Source: Microcosmobacter mediterraneus (GTDB taxonomy: Bacteria > Bacteroidota > Bacteroidia > Flavobacteriales > Flavobacteriaceae). From it: a stretch of DNA of 64,000 nucleotides. The stretch is from the NCBI RefSeq assembly GCF_031846265.1, contig NZ_JAVRIA010000003.1:248001-312000 (forward strand), in the 5' to 3' direction. Below, in pieces: positions 38,184 through 45,421 of the stretch (within the stretch, counting starts at the first letter, position 1; every line of letters begins with the position of its first letter). Both the position numbers and the translations under genes were made by a program. The notes below the pieces were generated by a model, which saw only the letters and a list, made by a program, of their open reading frames with translations, was not told the DNA's origin and did no database searches.

Positions 38184-38375
38184 AATCTTAACATTTCTAA
38201 ATTCAAATCTTACCTCGTTTTTACTACCTTAGTAGTCTGTTAATGAGGATTTGAAAGAATTATCTTAACTAAACAAAAAAACACGTTTACTCAATCAAAG
38301 TGGTTATTAACTCATTAGTATTTTATAATACGATAATGGAATACTAGTTTAGAGGTAAACAAAATATTTATAATT

Positions 38376-38789
38376 ATGAAAACACTACTAGCGCAAACCC
38401 AGAACATCAACGTTAAAGCTTTAAGCTTTATTAGTTTTATTATGATTGGCCTTTTGGCTTTTAATCCTATTTATGCTCAGAATTCTGCTTCTGCACAAGT
38501 TACTGTAAAAGGTATTGTAAGTGATGAGAGTGGTCCATTACCAGGTGTAAATATTGTACTCAAAGGCACTAAAACAGGAGCAATTACTGATAGCAAAGGC
38601 GAATTTACTTTCCCAAAAACTTTAGCAGTAGGTGACGTTTTAGTGTTTAGTTACTTAGGCTATGAAAATCATGAAATAAAAATTAAAAGTGACTCCACTT
38701 TTATAAGATTAACGCTTACAGAAGATCTTATAGAAATGATGGGAGCACCAGCCTCCGACAAACCTTATAAATCTAAACGTCGACATTAA
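38376..38789 (+). CDS. CarboxypepD_reg-like domain exported protein
   Basis: This 137-residue protein has a long signal region (ALSFISFIMIGLLAFNPIYAQ) and one CarboxypepD_reg-like (Ig-fold) domain: VTVKGIVSDESGPLPGVNIV, then TDSKGEFTFP and VFSYLGYENHEI. This is the N-terminal module of SusC/TonB-dependent transporters, but no plug or barrel follows, so it is a stand-alone module. The next reading frame begins at its stop codon and probably forms an operon with it. Confidence 0.82.
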   Translation: MKTLLAQTQNINVKALSFISFIMIGLLAFNPIYAQNSASAQVTVKGIVSDESGPLPGVNIVLKGTKTGAITDSKGEFTFPKTLAVGDVLVFSYLGYENHEIKIKSDSTFIRLTLTEDLIEMMGAPASDKPYKSKRRH

Positions 38790-39822
38790 AGCAAATTACC
38801 ATACTACATGTATTAGAGCCATATTTTACTTATGGCTCTTTGTATTTGTACAACTTGCAGAAGCGCAAAAATCCGATTTTAAACATATCAGTTTTAAAAC
38901 TGCAGATAGTATAGCCTCTGTATACAAAAATGAAACACTAACAAACTTACCAGAACTTACTTATAAACTAACATCACAGCTTAGTACAGATGTAGAGCGC
39001 TTTAGAGCTATTTACAAATGGGTGTGTTTAAATATTGCTAATGACTATGGCTTGTATTATAGAAATAAACGCAAGCGTTATCGATACAAAAATGACAGCC
39101 TAAAACTAAACGCTTGGAACAGTCGATTTAAAAAACGGTTGTTTAAAAAACTACTCAAGGATAAAAAAACCATTTGTACAGGTTATGCTTATCTTGTTAG
39201 AGAGCTCTCTAAACTGGCTAATTTGGAATGTCAGATAATACATGGTTTTGGAAAAACCAGTACAATTGAAATTAATGAAGACGACTCACCTAACCATTCA
39301 TGGAATGCAATTAAGCTAAATAATACATGGTACTTATGTGATCCTACTTGGTCTAGCGGAATACCAAACTTAGAGACAGGAGCTTTTACATTTTACTATA
39401 ATGATGGTTATTTTTTGGCAAACCCAGAGTTGTTTTCAGTAAATCATTTCCCAGAGGAGCAAAAATGGCAATTAACCGATAGTACATTAACATTTAAATC
39501 CTTTTTAGAATCTCCTATACTCTATGGAAATACGTATAGATATCTTAAAAATATCAATACACCTAAAGTGATGCATCATATAATTAAAGAAGAGCAATCT
39601 ATAATGTTTAAGTATACTCTTAGAAAATTGGTAAATAAACAAGATGTAATATTGTTAATAGATAGTGGTATAAACAGCAGAAAGGTTTCGCCTACAGAAG
39701 TGTCTATAGTACATAACTATCTAACCATAAACCATAAATTTAAAACACGTGGTTTTTACGATGTGCATTTGTATTTAAAAGATCAACTTATTATAACTTA
39801 TACTGTAAAAGTAATTAAGTAA
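38785..39822 (+). CDS. Exported transglutaminase-like protein, apparent non-ATG start
   Basis: The catalytic core is clear: Cys in KTICTGYAYL, His in NHSWNAI and Asp in LCDPTWSSG, the transglutaminase/protease triad. The first standard start codon is GTG at 39022, which would cut into the domain. Codons upstream in the same frame continue it (DVERFRAIYKWVCLNIAN) and encode a good signal peptide, RAIFYLWLFVFVQLAEAQ. No ATG, GTG or TTG is in frame there. An ATT at 38785, overlapping the previous stop, would give MKANYHTTCIRA before the signal. I therefore extend the gene to 38785. Alternatives are a mutated start codon (pseudogene) or a sequencing error. The frame has no stop throughout. Substrate unknown. 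Confidence 0.65.
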   Translation: MKANYHTTCIRAIFYLWLFVFVQLAEAQKSDFKHISFKTADSIASVYKNETLTNLPELTYKLTSQLSTDVERFRAIYKWVCLNIANDYGLYYRNKRKRYRYKNDSLKLNAWNSRFKKRLFKKLLKDKKTICTGYAYLVRELSKLANLECQIIHGFGKTSTIEINEDDSPNHSWNAIKLNNTWYLCDPTWSSGIPNLETGAFTFYYNDGYFLANPELFSVNHFPEEQKWQLTDSTLTFKSFLESPILYGNTYRYLKNINTPKVMHHIIKEEQSIMFKYTLRKLVNKQDVILLIDSGINSRKVSPTEVSIVHNYLTINHKFKTRGFYDVHLYLKDQLIITYTVKVIK

Positions 39823-39911
39823 ATAATATAGACCTAGAGTTTCTATTATCCTGGAAATAGTACCCAAAAAGGAGTATATTAGTTCTCATATAACGAGTTG
39901 TAGCACATTTG

Positions 39912-40211
39912 ATGAAACATATAGCAACATATCAAATTCACGACACTTTCAGAATTACTGGAAGAGGAATTGTATTTGCTGGATTCATTTTAGATGGAGA
40001 ATTTATGACAGGTGATTTTATCAGATTTGACTTCAATGGACAGCGAATGGAACGAAAAATAAAGGGAATTGATGCTGGAATGAGAGTTTCGGAAGGAAAA
40101 CCAAATGTTGGAGTTATGATTGAAAGCACAAATGACCAGGAAATAGATGACTTAAGAAATTGGAACCCAAATCTAACAGTTGGAAAAATATACTCAAAAA
40201 ATGAAACCTGA
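39912..40211 (+). CDS. Cassette 1 ORF a: stand-alone EF-Tu domain-2-like beta-barrel protein
   Basis: Starting at the ATG at 39912, this is a 99-residue protein. The sequence DTFRITGRGIVFAGFILDGE, then GDFIRFDFNG and GVMIES, follows the pattern of translation-factor domain 2 (EF-Tu/IF2-like beta-barrel). No GTPase domain is present. The next ORF overlaps by 11 bases. Gly is encoded mostly by GGA, unlike the flanking chromosomal genes. It starts 15 bases after the GTT of the cassette boundary, so there is almost no room for its own promoter. Function unknown. Confidence 0.75.
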   Translation: MKHIATYQIHDTFRITGRGIVFAGFILDGEFMTGDFIRFDFNGQRMERKIKGIDAGMRVSEGKPNVGVMIESTNDQEIDDLRNWNPNLTVGKIYSKNET

Positions 40212-40587
40212 ATTAAAATATATAGAATTAAAAAGTGGATTTGGAGATAATGGACCTGCTTGGATTGGAATGGCTGAATTTTCAAAATCAGGTAGAACTG
40301 TCTATTTTAATGGAAAAGCTCTAAAAAACTCTAATGCGCAAGGAATTGCTGGAAATTTCTACGACCTAGAAAATGGAGACGAATATTGGATTTCTGGAGT
40401 TAAGAAAAACGGAACTGACCGTCATTGGGCTGGTGGAGGAAAAATAATGATTGACAGAAAAGTAGTAGACCTTTATTTAAGTCAAGTTGATTTTGACAAA
40501 TTAGACAAAAATCGATTTGAAATAGTTGATATTAAACCAACGGACAAACAAAAGTTTGCGGAGTTGGAAAACGAAAAAATAAACTAA
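40201..40587 (+). CDS. Cassette 1 ORF b: small conserved protein of unknown function
   Basis: This is a 128-residue protein from the ATG at 40201; a TTG at 40180 is also in frame but gives an unlikely N-terminus. It contains ELKYIELKSGFGDNGPAWIG, FSKSGRTVYFNGKAL and GDEYWISGVKKNGTDRHWAG. Similar short proteins occur in many Bacteroidota and are sometimes mislabelled as a deoxyxylulose-phosphate synthase, which the length and motifs rule out. It ends 6 bases before the R''-like tag of the first attC-like site, a compact spacing typical of cassette genes. Function not recognised. Confidence 0.75.
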   Translation: MKPELKYIELKSGFGDNGPAWIGMAEFSKSGRTVYFNGKALKNSNAQGIAGNFYDLENGDEYWISGVKKNGTDRHWAGGGKIMIDRKVVDLYLSQVDFDKLDKNRFEIVDIKPTDKQKFAELENEKIN

Positions 40588-40593
40588 AAAAAC

Positions 40594-40727
40594 GTGCTAC
40601 AACAATGGCTATAAGTAATTGCTCGTTCTCGCCTACTTCTGAAAATCCTCGCGGATTTTCAGCTTGGTGTGTACTTGCAAAGTTAAGTGCTAAACCACGC
40701 AACTACTCATAGCCTAGACCGTTAGCT
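40594..40727 (+). repeat. attC-like site 1 (after cassette 1)
   Basis: R''-like GCTACAAC ends at 40603 and the R'-like GTTAGC starts at 40721. Inside, 40607-40622 pairs with 40699-40714 (14 of 16 bases), so GGCTAT meets ATAGCC as the L boxes. A terminal hairpin CTGAAAATCC / GGATTTTCAG (40639-40648 with 40653-40662) lies within the loop. The 134-base length is like the long attC sites of Vibrio. Confidence 0.7.
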
Positions 40728-40741
40728 GTAATTCCTGAAAA

Positions 40742-41674
40742 ATGACTAAATCATACTTACTCATTTTATTCTGCACATTATTCTTCGTAGAGACGTGGTC
40801 TCAAGAAAACTCTATTGTTTCAGGGAAATCTTTAGACAAGATTGAATTTGGATATTCTACGAGACCAGACATTAGGAATATTTACAAAAACTTCACGGTT
40901 AGAGACACGTTGACAAGAGATTGTCCACATACTATAACCTGCAGTGATTTCTATTCAGACCGAAATTCAATTTGGATTAAAGAGCTAGGAATAGTTTTTC
41001 AAATGGACCAAAAAACGGAAGAAATAGTAGATAAAATTATACTCTTTCCACCATTTAAAGGTTCGATTGGAAATTTTCAAGAATTTACAGTTGGTAAGAC
41101 TAGAATAAAGGAATTATATCAAAGGGACACTACTTATAAAATCACTTCTACAAATGTCAAAAGGTACTGGATGATAAAAAAAGATCTCTATAAATTTTTA
41201 GTAGTTAGGGAGAAAAATGATCCAGACTACCCAATAGAGGCGGAGATTATTTTTGAGCGAAAAATAATTGCTGTCATTTTGAACAAAGATTGGTCTTACA
41301 AGAGGGCAGAGAAATGCTTGAAACCTATATTTTCTCCTAAAGATGAATTACACAGAAATTGTTATACTCAAGTACTAAAAAGCTGGATTTATAAAATACC
41401 AATATTGCCGATGGACGATTCTCCTTACAAAGCAGTTGAAGACGGATATTGGAAAAGATTTCATCCAAATCATAAGATAAAGGAAGAAGGGAATTATAAA
41501 AAGGGTGTAAAGATTGGAAAGTTCAAACATTATGACGAAAGTGGAAATCTAGTTGAGACCAAGAATCATATTATGGGATATTTGAAAATTTATAAATGGT
41601 GGATCTTCCTTTTTATAATTTTCATTCTAACTGTTTTCTTGGTAAAGAGAAAGTTGAAACAAAACAACAGCTAA
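40742..41674 (+). CDS. Cassette 2 protein: exported, C-terminally membrane-anchored, MORN-like segment
   Basis: This 310-residue protein has a signal peptide (MTKSYLLILFCTLFFVETWS). The middle region is unrecognised, with paired cysteines (DCPHTITCSD). A MORN_2-like segment follows (GYWKRFHPNHKIKEEGNYKK, then GKFKHYDESGNLVE). A single C-terminal membrane helix (WWIFLFIIFILTVFLV) ends in a basic tail. The topology suggests a periplasmic domain tethered to the inner membrane. The stop codon lies inside the R''-like tag of the second attC-like site. Function unknown. Confidence 0.75.
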   Translation: MTKSYLLILFCTLFFVETWSQENSIVSGKSLDKIEFGYSTRPDIRNIYKNFTVRDTLTRDCPHTITCSDFYSDRNSIWIKELGIVFQMDQKTEEIVDKIILFPPFKGSIGNFQEFTVGKTRIKELYQRDTTYKITSTNVKRYWMIKKDLYKFLVVREKNDPDYPIEAEIIFERKIIAVILNKDWSYKRAEKCLKPIFSPKDELHRNCYTQVLKSWIYKIPILPMDDSPYKAVEDGYWKRFHPNHKIKEEGNYKKGVKIGKFKHYDESGNLVETKNHIMGYLKIYKWWIFLFIIFILTVFLVKRKLKQNNS

Positions 41675-41801
41675 CAATGGCTATAATTCAGCGTGCTGAA
41701 TAAATAAAAAGAAAAAAACACTAACTTTAAATCGGCTGATTTCTACTGCGGAAAAGTCTCCGACTTATTCCACGCCGAAATCATAGCCGAGACCGTTGTG
41801 C
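41667..41801 (+). repeat. attC-like site 2 (after cassette 2)
   Basis: R''-like CAGCTAAC ends at 41675 and R'-like GTTGTGC begins at 41795. The inner boxes AATGGCTAT and ATAGCCGAGACC repeat those of site 1 nearly base for base, although the tags differ. The centre contains GCGGAAAAGTCTCCGA, unlike site 1, so the loop is variable. Confidence 0.68.
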
Positions 41802-41864
41802 TTCATTATCTCTCACTCCGTCGGAATTAAATAATTATACTAACTTTCGGGAAACAACTAACCA

Positions 41865-42614
41865 ATGATAAAATTCTTTAGAAAAATTAGACAAAATTTA
41901 CTCTCAGAAGGAAAAACTGGCAAGTATCTTAAATATGCTTTGGGAGAAATCATTCTTGTTGTAATTGGAATTTTGATTGCATTACAAATTAATAATTGGA
42001 AGGATGAAAGATTGAATAACACCAAAGAATATACATTTTTAAATGAATTAAGTAAGAGTATCGAATCAGATATCGTTTACTTTCAAAAGCAAGATTCCAT
42101 TCGAACTGCTTATGAATCTAACTCGGATAAAGCACTTTTGAAGTTTTATGATGCAAAAAACTATAATGATTTACTTTTAGTAGATTCTTTATTCACTTTT
42201 CAATGGGGTGATTGGGAAATAAGTAAAAGTGTTTATGAAGAGATGTTAAACACTGGCAGTCTTTACACCTTAAAAAATGATAAACTCAAAGATAAAATTG
42301 CCAAATACTATACACTTATTGAATCTAGACTATATGCCCTTAAGAAAATAAATGATGTGTCAATCAAACTAAGTGAAAACACTGTTATATATCAGTTAGA
42401 ACTTTTACGCAATTCTAATGGAGCATATAATGGGAAACTAAAGGACGCTTGGATTGGAGATCCAAATTCCTCAGAATTTATGTCGTTATACAAATTTTAC
42501 AGATTCACCAATTCAAACTGCAATACTTATAGAAGAATGTTTGGAGCGCAGATTTTGAAAAGAGGTAATGAGTTACTGGAAGAGTTAAATAATGAATTGA
42601 AATTATCAAAATAA
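41865..42614 (+). CDS. Cassette 3 protein: DUF6090 family membrane-anchored protein
   Basis: This 249-residue protein has the DUF6090 signature: basic N-terminus IKFFRKIRQNLLSEGKTGKY, the helix KYALGEIILVVIGILIALQI and then NNWKDERLNN. The C-terminal region is predicted helical. It is a diverged relative of the chromosomal DUF6090 protein at 37416-38183. DUF6090 genes are numerous in flavobacteria. Finding one as a cassette offers a route by which the family could spread. The gene ends 3 bases before the AAGCACAAC tag. Confidence 0.85.
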   Translation: MIKFFRKIRQNLLSEGKTGKYLKYALGEIILVVIGILIALQINNWKDERLNNTKEYTFLNELSKSIESDIVYFQKQDSIRTAYESNSDKALLKFYDAKNYNDLLLVDSLFTFQWGDWEISKSVYEEMLNTGSLYTLKNDKLKDKIAKYYTLIESRLYALKKINDVSIKLSENTVIYQLELLRNSNGAYNGKLKDAWIGDPNSSEFMSLYKFYRFTNSNCNTYRRMFGAQILKRGNELLEELNNELKLSK

Positions 42615-42617
42615 CGA

Positions 42618-42751
42618 AAGCACAACAACGTGTATAATTAATTGCTAATCTGGTTAAGCAAAATAAAAATTCATACCTTTAATAAAACTCAATACAGCGG
42701 GAAAATCCTCACGGATATTTCCGCAACAAACCATACAAGTGCACGTTAGGC
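42618..42751 (+). repeat. attC-like site 3 (after cassette 3)
   Basis: R''-like AAGCACAAC at 42618-42626 and R'-like GTTAGGC at 42745-42751 bound a 134-base spacer. The outer stem pairs GTGTAT with ATACAAG less well than sites 1 and 2. A core GCGGGAAAATCC / GGATATTTCCGC dyad is present near 42698-42723. Confidence 0.65.
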
Positions 42752-42769
42752 ACAATTAAAAAAACATAC

Positions 42770-43513
42770 ATGAAATTTATTAAGCACTTATTTTTTATAA
42801 TTTTCTTTATTGGAATAACAAATCAATGTTTAGCCCAAGTTAAAAAAGATACCCTAAGTGTTTTATTTGTTGGAAACAGCTATACATACTATTCTAATAT
42901 GCCTCATCTTGTTTCTCTGATTTCAGACAGTACTAAAGTTAAATTAATAACCTCTAAAAGCACTGCTGGTGGAGCTAAATTAAGCGACCATTGGTATGGC
43001 AACAAAGGGCTTAAATCAAAAGAAGCAATAAGCAGTGGAAAATACGATATTGTTGTATTACAAGGACAAAGTAAGGAAGCTGTTAAGGAAAAGGAAGAAT
43101 TTCTCATGTACTCTAAAAAGCTATCTGACCTAGTTAAAGCCTCTGGTGCAAAACCGTACTTATATGTCACTTGGGCACCACAAAAAATTCCACAATATCA
43201 AGAAACAATAACAGAAACGTATCAACAAGCATCAAAAGAAAATGATTGCGGACTTGTAATGGTTGGAGAAGCCTGGAAATTGGCTAAAACATTAAGACCA
43301 GATATTGGATTGTTTACATCTGATGGTAGTCATCCATCAGATTTAGGAGCATTTTTAACGGCTTGTGGATTTGTAAACACTCTTTCGGGAGAACTACCTA
43401 AAAATCTACCAGACAGGTTTTTTATAAACGATTCAGATGGAAAGGAAGTTATGCTTTTTAGGGAAAATTCTTTAGATATTACCTTTTGTCTTAAGGTGAT
43501 TCAAAATTTATAA
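42770..43513 (+). CDS. Cassette 4 protein: exported SGNH-type hydrolase-like
   Basis: This 247-residue protein has a signal peptide (FIIFFIGITNQCLAQ). The SGNH/GDSL hydrolase features are block I VLFVGNSYTYYSNMP (nucleophile Ser), a central segment IVVLQGQSKEA and block V DGSHPSDLGAFL with the catalytic His and a preceding Asp. It resembles the DUF4886/SGNH-like group of Bacteroidota and may deacylate a sugar or lipid ester outside the cytoplasm. It is flanked by the GTTAGGCACA / TGTGCCTAAC cassette tags, so it may be portable. Confidence 0.8.
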   Translation: MKFIKHLFFIIFFIGITNQCLAQVKKDTLSVLFVGNSYTYYSNMPHLVSLISDSTKVKLITSKSTAGGAKLSDHWYGNKGLKSKEAISSGKYDIVVLQGQSKEAVKEKEEFLMYSKKLSDLVKASGAKPYLYVTWAPQKIPQYQETITETYQQASKENDCGLVMVGEAWKLAKTLRPDIGLFTSDGSHPSDLGAFLTACGFVNTLSGELPKNLPDRFFINDSDGKEVMLFRENSLDITFCLKVIQNL

Positions 43514-43518
43514 AAAAC

Positions 43519-43577
43519 TGTGCCTAACAATGTGTGTAATTCGTTATTACATACACTGTAAAAGTAAAGAGTTAGTA
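43519..43577 (+). repeat. Short attC-like site 4 (end of array)
   Basis: The R''-like TGTGCCTAAC tag at 43519-43528 is followed by an imperfect hairpin (GTGTGTAAT pairing with ATTACATACAC, 43532-43556) and by GTTAGTA at 43571-43577. At 59 bases it would be at the short end of the attC size range. It lies directly against the chromosomal pseudouridine synthase gene and may be a truncated terminal site. Confidence 0.5.
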
Positions 43578-43582
43578 TAACC

Positions 43583-44422
43583 TTATAACATCTGCAAGGT
43601 ATTTACCTCTTGTGTAGTTAAATGTTTCCAATGACCTCTTGGTACATCTTTTTTGGTTAAGTGAGCTATAGCAACACAATCTATTTTTACAAGATCGTAT
43701 TTAAAATGTTCAAAAATAGTACGTATTATAGTATTTCCTGTATTCTTTATTTTTAAACCAACTTCTTTTTTTGAAGCACCTTCTATAAAACTAATCTCCT
43801 CTACAGACACCTCTTTTCCTTGAATCTTAAAGCCTTCTTGTATGCTTTTAAAATCTTCATATTTTAAATTCTTATCTAACTCAATATGAAACAAACGAGC
43901 AACACCTGTTTTAGAATTTACAAACTTTTTAACCACACTATCATCATTGGTAAACAATAAAAGACCTGTAGAGTTTCTACCGAGTCTTCCTATTGGTTTT
44001 ATGTTAGCATTCGTAGCATTAGCTACTAAATCCATAACTGTTCTCCCTTTAGTTTCACTTGTTGTAGTGGCAAAACCTTTGGGTTTATTAAGCAAAACAT
44101 ATACTTTTTTCTCTGGTGTAATACGCTGACCATCAAAACGTACTTCATCGTCACGCTTTACTTTGTAACCCATTTCTGTAATCACTTTACCATTTACAGT
44201 AATTAGCCCAATAGCAATGTTTTCATCAGCTTCACGTCGCGAGCAAATGCCAGAATTGGCAATATATTTATTTAAACGAATTTCATCAGGGTTGGATGGC
44301 TTTTTTGGGACAGCTTTCTTTTTAGACTGCGAATGTTGCCTTGAAAACGATTTCCCTTTTCGTTCTCCAGTGGGTTTATTTGTAGATTTTTTCTTTCCTC
44401 TATTGCCTTGTTGTCGACTCAT
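43583..44422 (-). CDS. RsuA/RluB-type pseudouridine synthase with catalytic Asp replaced
   Basis: This 279-residue protein has a basic, low-complexity N-terminus (1-45), an S4 RNA-binding domain (about 48-95; RLNKYIANSGICSRREADE) and an RsuA/RluB-like synthase domain (VLLNKPKGFATT). The catalytic motif, normally GRLD followed by TTGLLL, reads GRLGRNSTGLLL, with Gly148 (codon GGT) at the Asp position. The rest of the fold looks intact. If the alignment is right, the enzyme should be inactive as a synthase and may act as an RNA-binding or ribosome-assembly factor. It is the first chromosomal gene after the cassette array. Confidence 0.88.
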   Translation of the reverse strand: MSRQQGNRGKKKSTNKPTGERKGKSFSRQHSQSKKKAVPKKPSNPDEIRLNKYIANSGICSRREADENIAIGLITVNGKVITEMGYKVKRDDEVRFDGQRITPEKKVYVLLNKPKGFATTTSETKGRTVMDLVANATNANIKPIGRLGRNSTGLLLFTNDDSVVKKFVNSKTGVARLFHIELDKNLKYEDFKSIQEGFKIQGKEVSVEEISFIEGASKKEVGLKIKNTGNTIIRTIFEHFKYDLVKIDCVAIAHLTKKDVPRGHWKHLTTQEVNTLQML

Positions 44423-44473
44423 AATCAGTCTCTTTTAATTTGGCTGCAAAGGTATGACATTAGTTGACATTAC

Positions 44474-45421
44474 CTATTTAATTTCAACCGTTGTTTGGCG
44501 TTCTCTATTCACAATCAATTTAGTAACATCTGGCCTAGAGTAATGTCCAACAGGATCAAAATTCTGACGCTCTTCTAATACACGATTAAAATCTAAAGTT
44601 TCATAAATCAACCCTTCTTTATGCAAGACAGGTTCTGTGATCCACTCACCATCTGGTCCAGCAATACAACTACCACCATTTGCCAATATTTCAGGTGAAT
44701 TTTCTATAATTCTATTTAGATGTGGTGTAGAATCAGGGAAGTCATTTTTGTTCATTAAACTAGAAACCGAAATCACAAAAGAGCGCGATTCTCTGGCAAT
44801 AAAACGTGAAATATCCTTAGTATTATGGTCACTTCCTGGCCAAACAGCTATATGTAAATTCTCACCTTGACCATAAAGCGCAGTTCTAGGTAATGGCATC
44901 CAATTTTCCCAGCAATTGAGTCCACCAACCGTAAATTGTTTTAATGGATGTACTTGCAATCCATGACCATCTCCTGGAGACCAAGTTAAACGTTCATCAT
45001 AGGTTGGTTGAAGTTTACGATGTACAGATTGTATTTTTCCATATTCATTAATATAGACCAAAGACGCATAAATGCTATGACCTCCTCTATCTAATGGTCG
45101 CTCTATGATTCCTAAATACACAGCAATTTTATGGTCTTTTGCCAAGGCACAAACCGAATTTAAATCGCCTTTTTCAATAGTGATCGCATTAGACACATAA
45201 TGCGCATGCAATTCTTTATTTATAGTAGTATTCCATTCTGCGCCTCCAGTTAAAGCTAACCAAAACGGATAACCTGGAACTAAGCCTTCGCCAAAAACAA
45301 TAAGTTCGGCATTTTCCTTTGCAGCTTCTGATATTGAAGCCTCTACTTTTTTTAATGTTGCTTTTCTATCTAACCAAACTGGGGAAATCTGTGCTAAGGC
45401 AACTTTAAGTGTATGTTCCAT
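44474..45421 (-). CDS. Nitrilase-family carbon-nitrogen hydrolase
   Basis: This 315-residue enzyme has the catalytic triad Glu45 (VFGEGLVPGYP), Lys136 (HRKLQPTYDERLTW) and Cys170 (LNCWENWMPL). The CWEN context and length are those of true nitrilases (EC 3.5.5.1), which convert nitriles to carboxylic acids and ammonia, not those of aliphatic amidases. The start codon overlaps the UbiA stop (TAATG), so it is translated with the prenyltransferase, though no metabolic link is apparent. Substrate is not predictable. Confidence 0.88.
   Translation of the reverse strand: MEHTLKVALAQISPVWLDRKATLKKVEASISEAAKENAELIVFGEGLVPGYPFWLALTGGAEWNTTINKELHAHYVSNAITIEKGDLNSVCALAKDHKIAVYLGIIERPLDRGGHSIYASLVYINEYGKIQSVHRKLQPTYDERLTWSPGDGHGLQVHPLKQFTVGGLNCWENWMPLPRTALYGQGENLHIAVWPGSDHNTKDISRFIARESRSFVISVSSLMNKNDFPDSTPHLNRIIENSPEILANGGSCIAGPDGEWITEPVLHKEGLIYETLDFNRVLEERQNFDPVGHYSRPDVTKLIVNRERQTTVEIK

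Larger units (their letters stand above)
39897..43577 (+). mobile_element. Integron-like gene cassette array with four cassettes, no integrase in window
   Basis: Four single-orientation units each start with a short tag and end with its reverse complement: GTTGTAGCAC / GTGCTACAAC, GTTAGCTGT / ACAGCTAAC, GTTGTGCTT / AAGCACAAC and GTTAGGCACA / TGTGCCTAAC. The tags differ between units but match within each unit. Between units lie spacers of about 135 bases with imperfect internal dyads. This is what G/TTRRRY-type recombination of circular cassettes leaves behind, with R'' at the cassette end pairing with the R' split to its start. The fourth tag contains a perfect canonical GTTAGGC core; the others keep only GTT strictly. 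Gly codons in the first cassette favour GGA, unlike neighbouring chromosomal genes, which suggests transfer. No tyrosine recombinase is visible, so the locus would be classed as a CALIN-type array. Confidence 0.7.

Noticed and set aside
40201..40587. Possible 1-deoxyxylulose-5-phosphate synthase label for the second ORF of cassette 1
   Set aside because: At 128 residues and without thiamine-diphosphate motifs it cannot be that enzyme; the label is a known type of misannotation for similar short proteins.
39897..43577. Cassette region as an insertion sequence or MITE cluster
   Set aside because: Terminal inverted repeats differ from unit to unit and no transposase or constant target duplication is present, which does not fit a transposon family.
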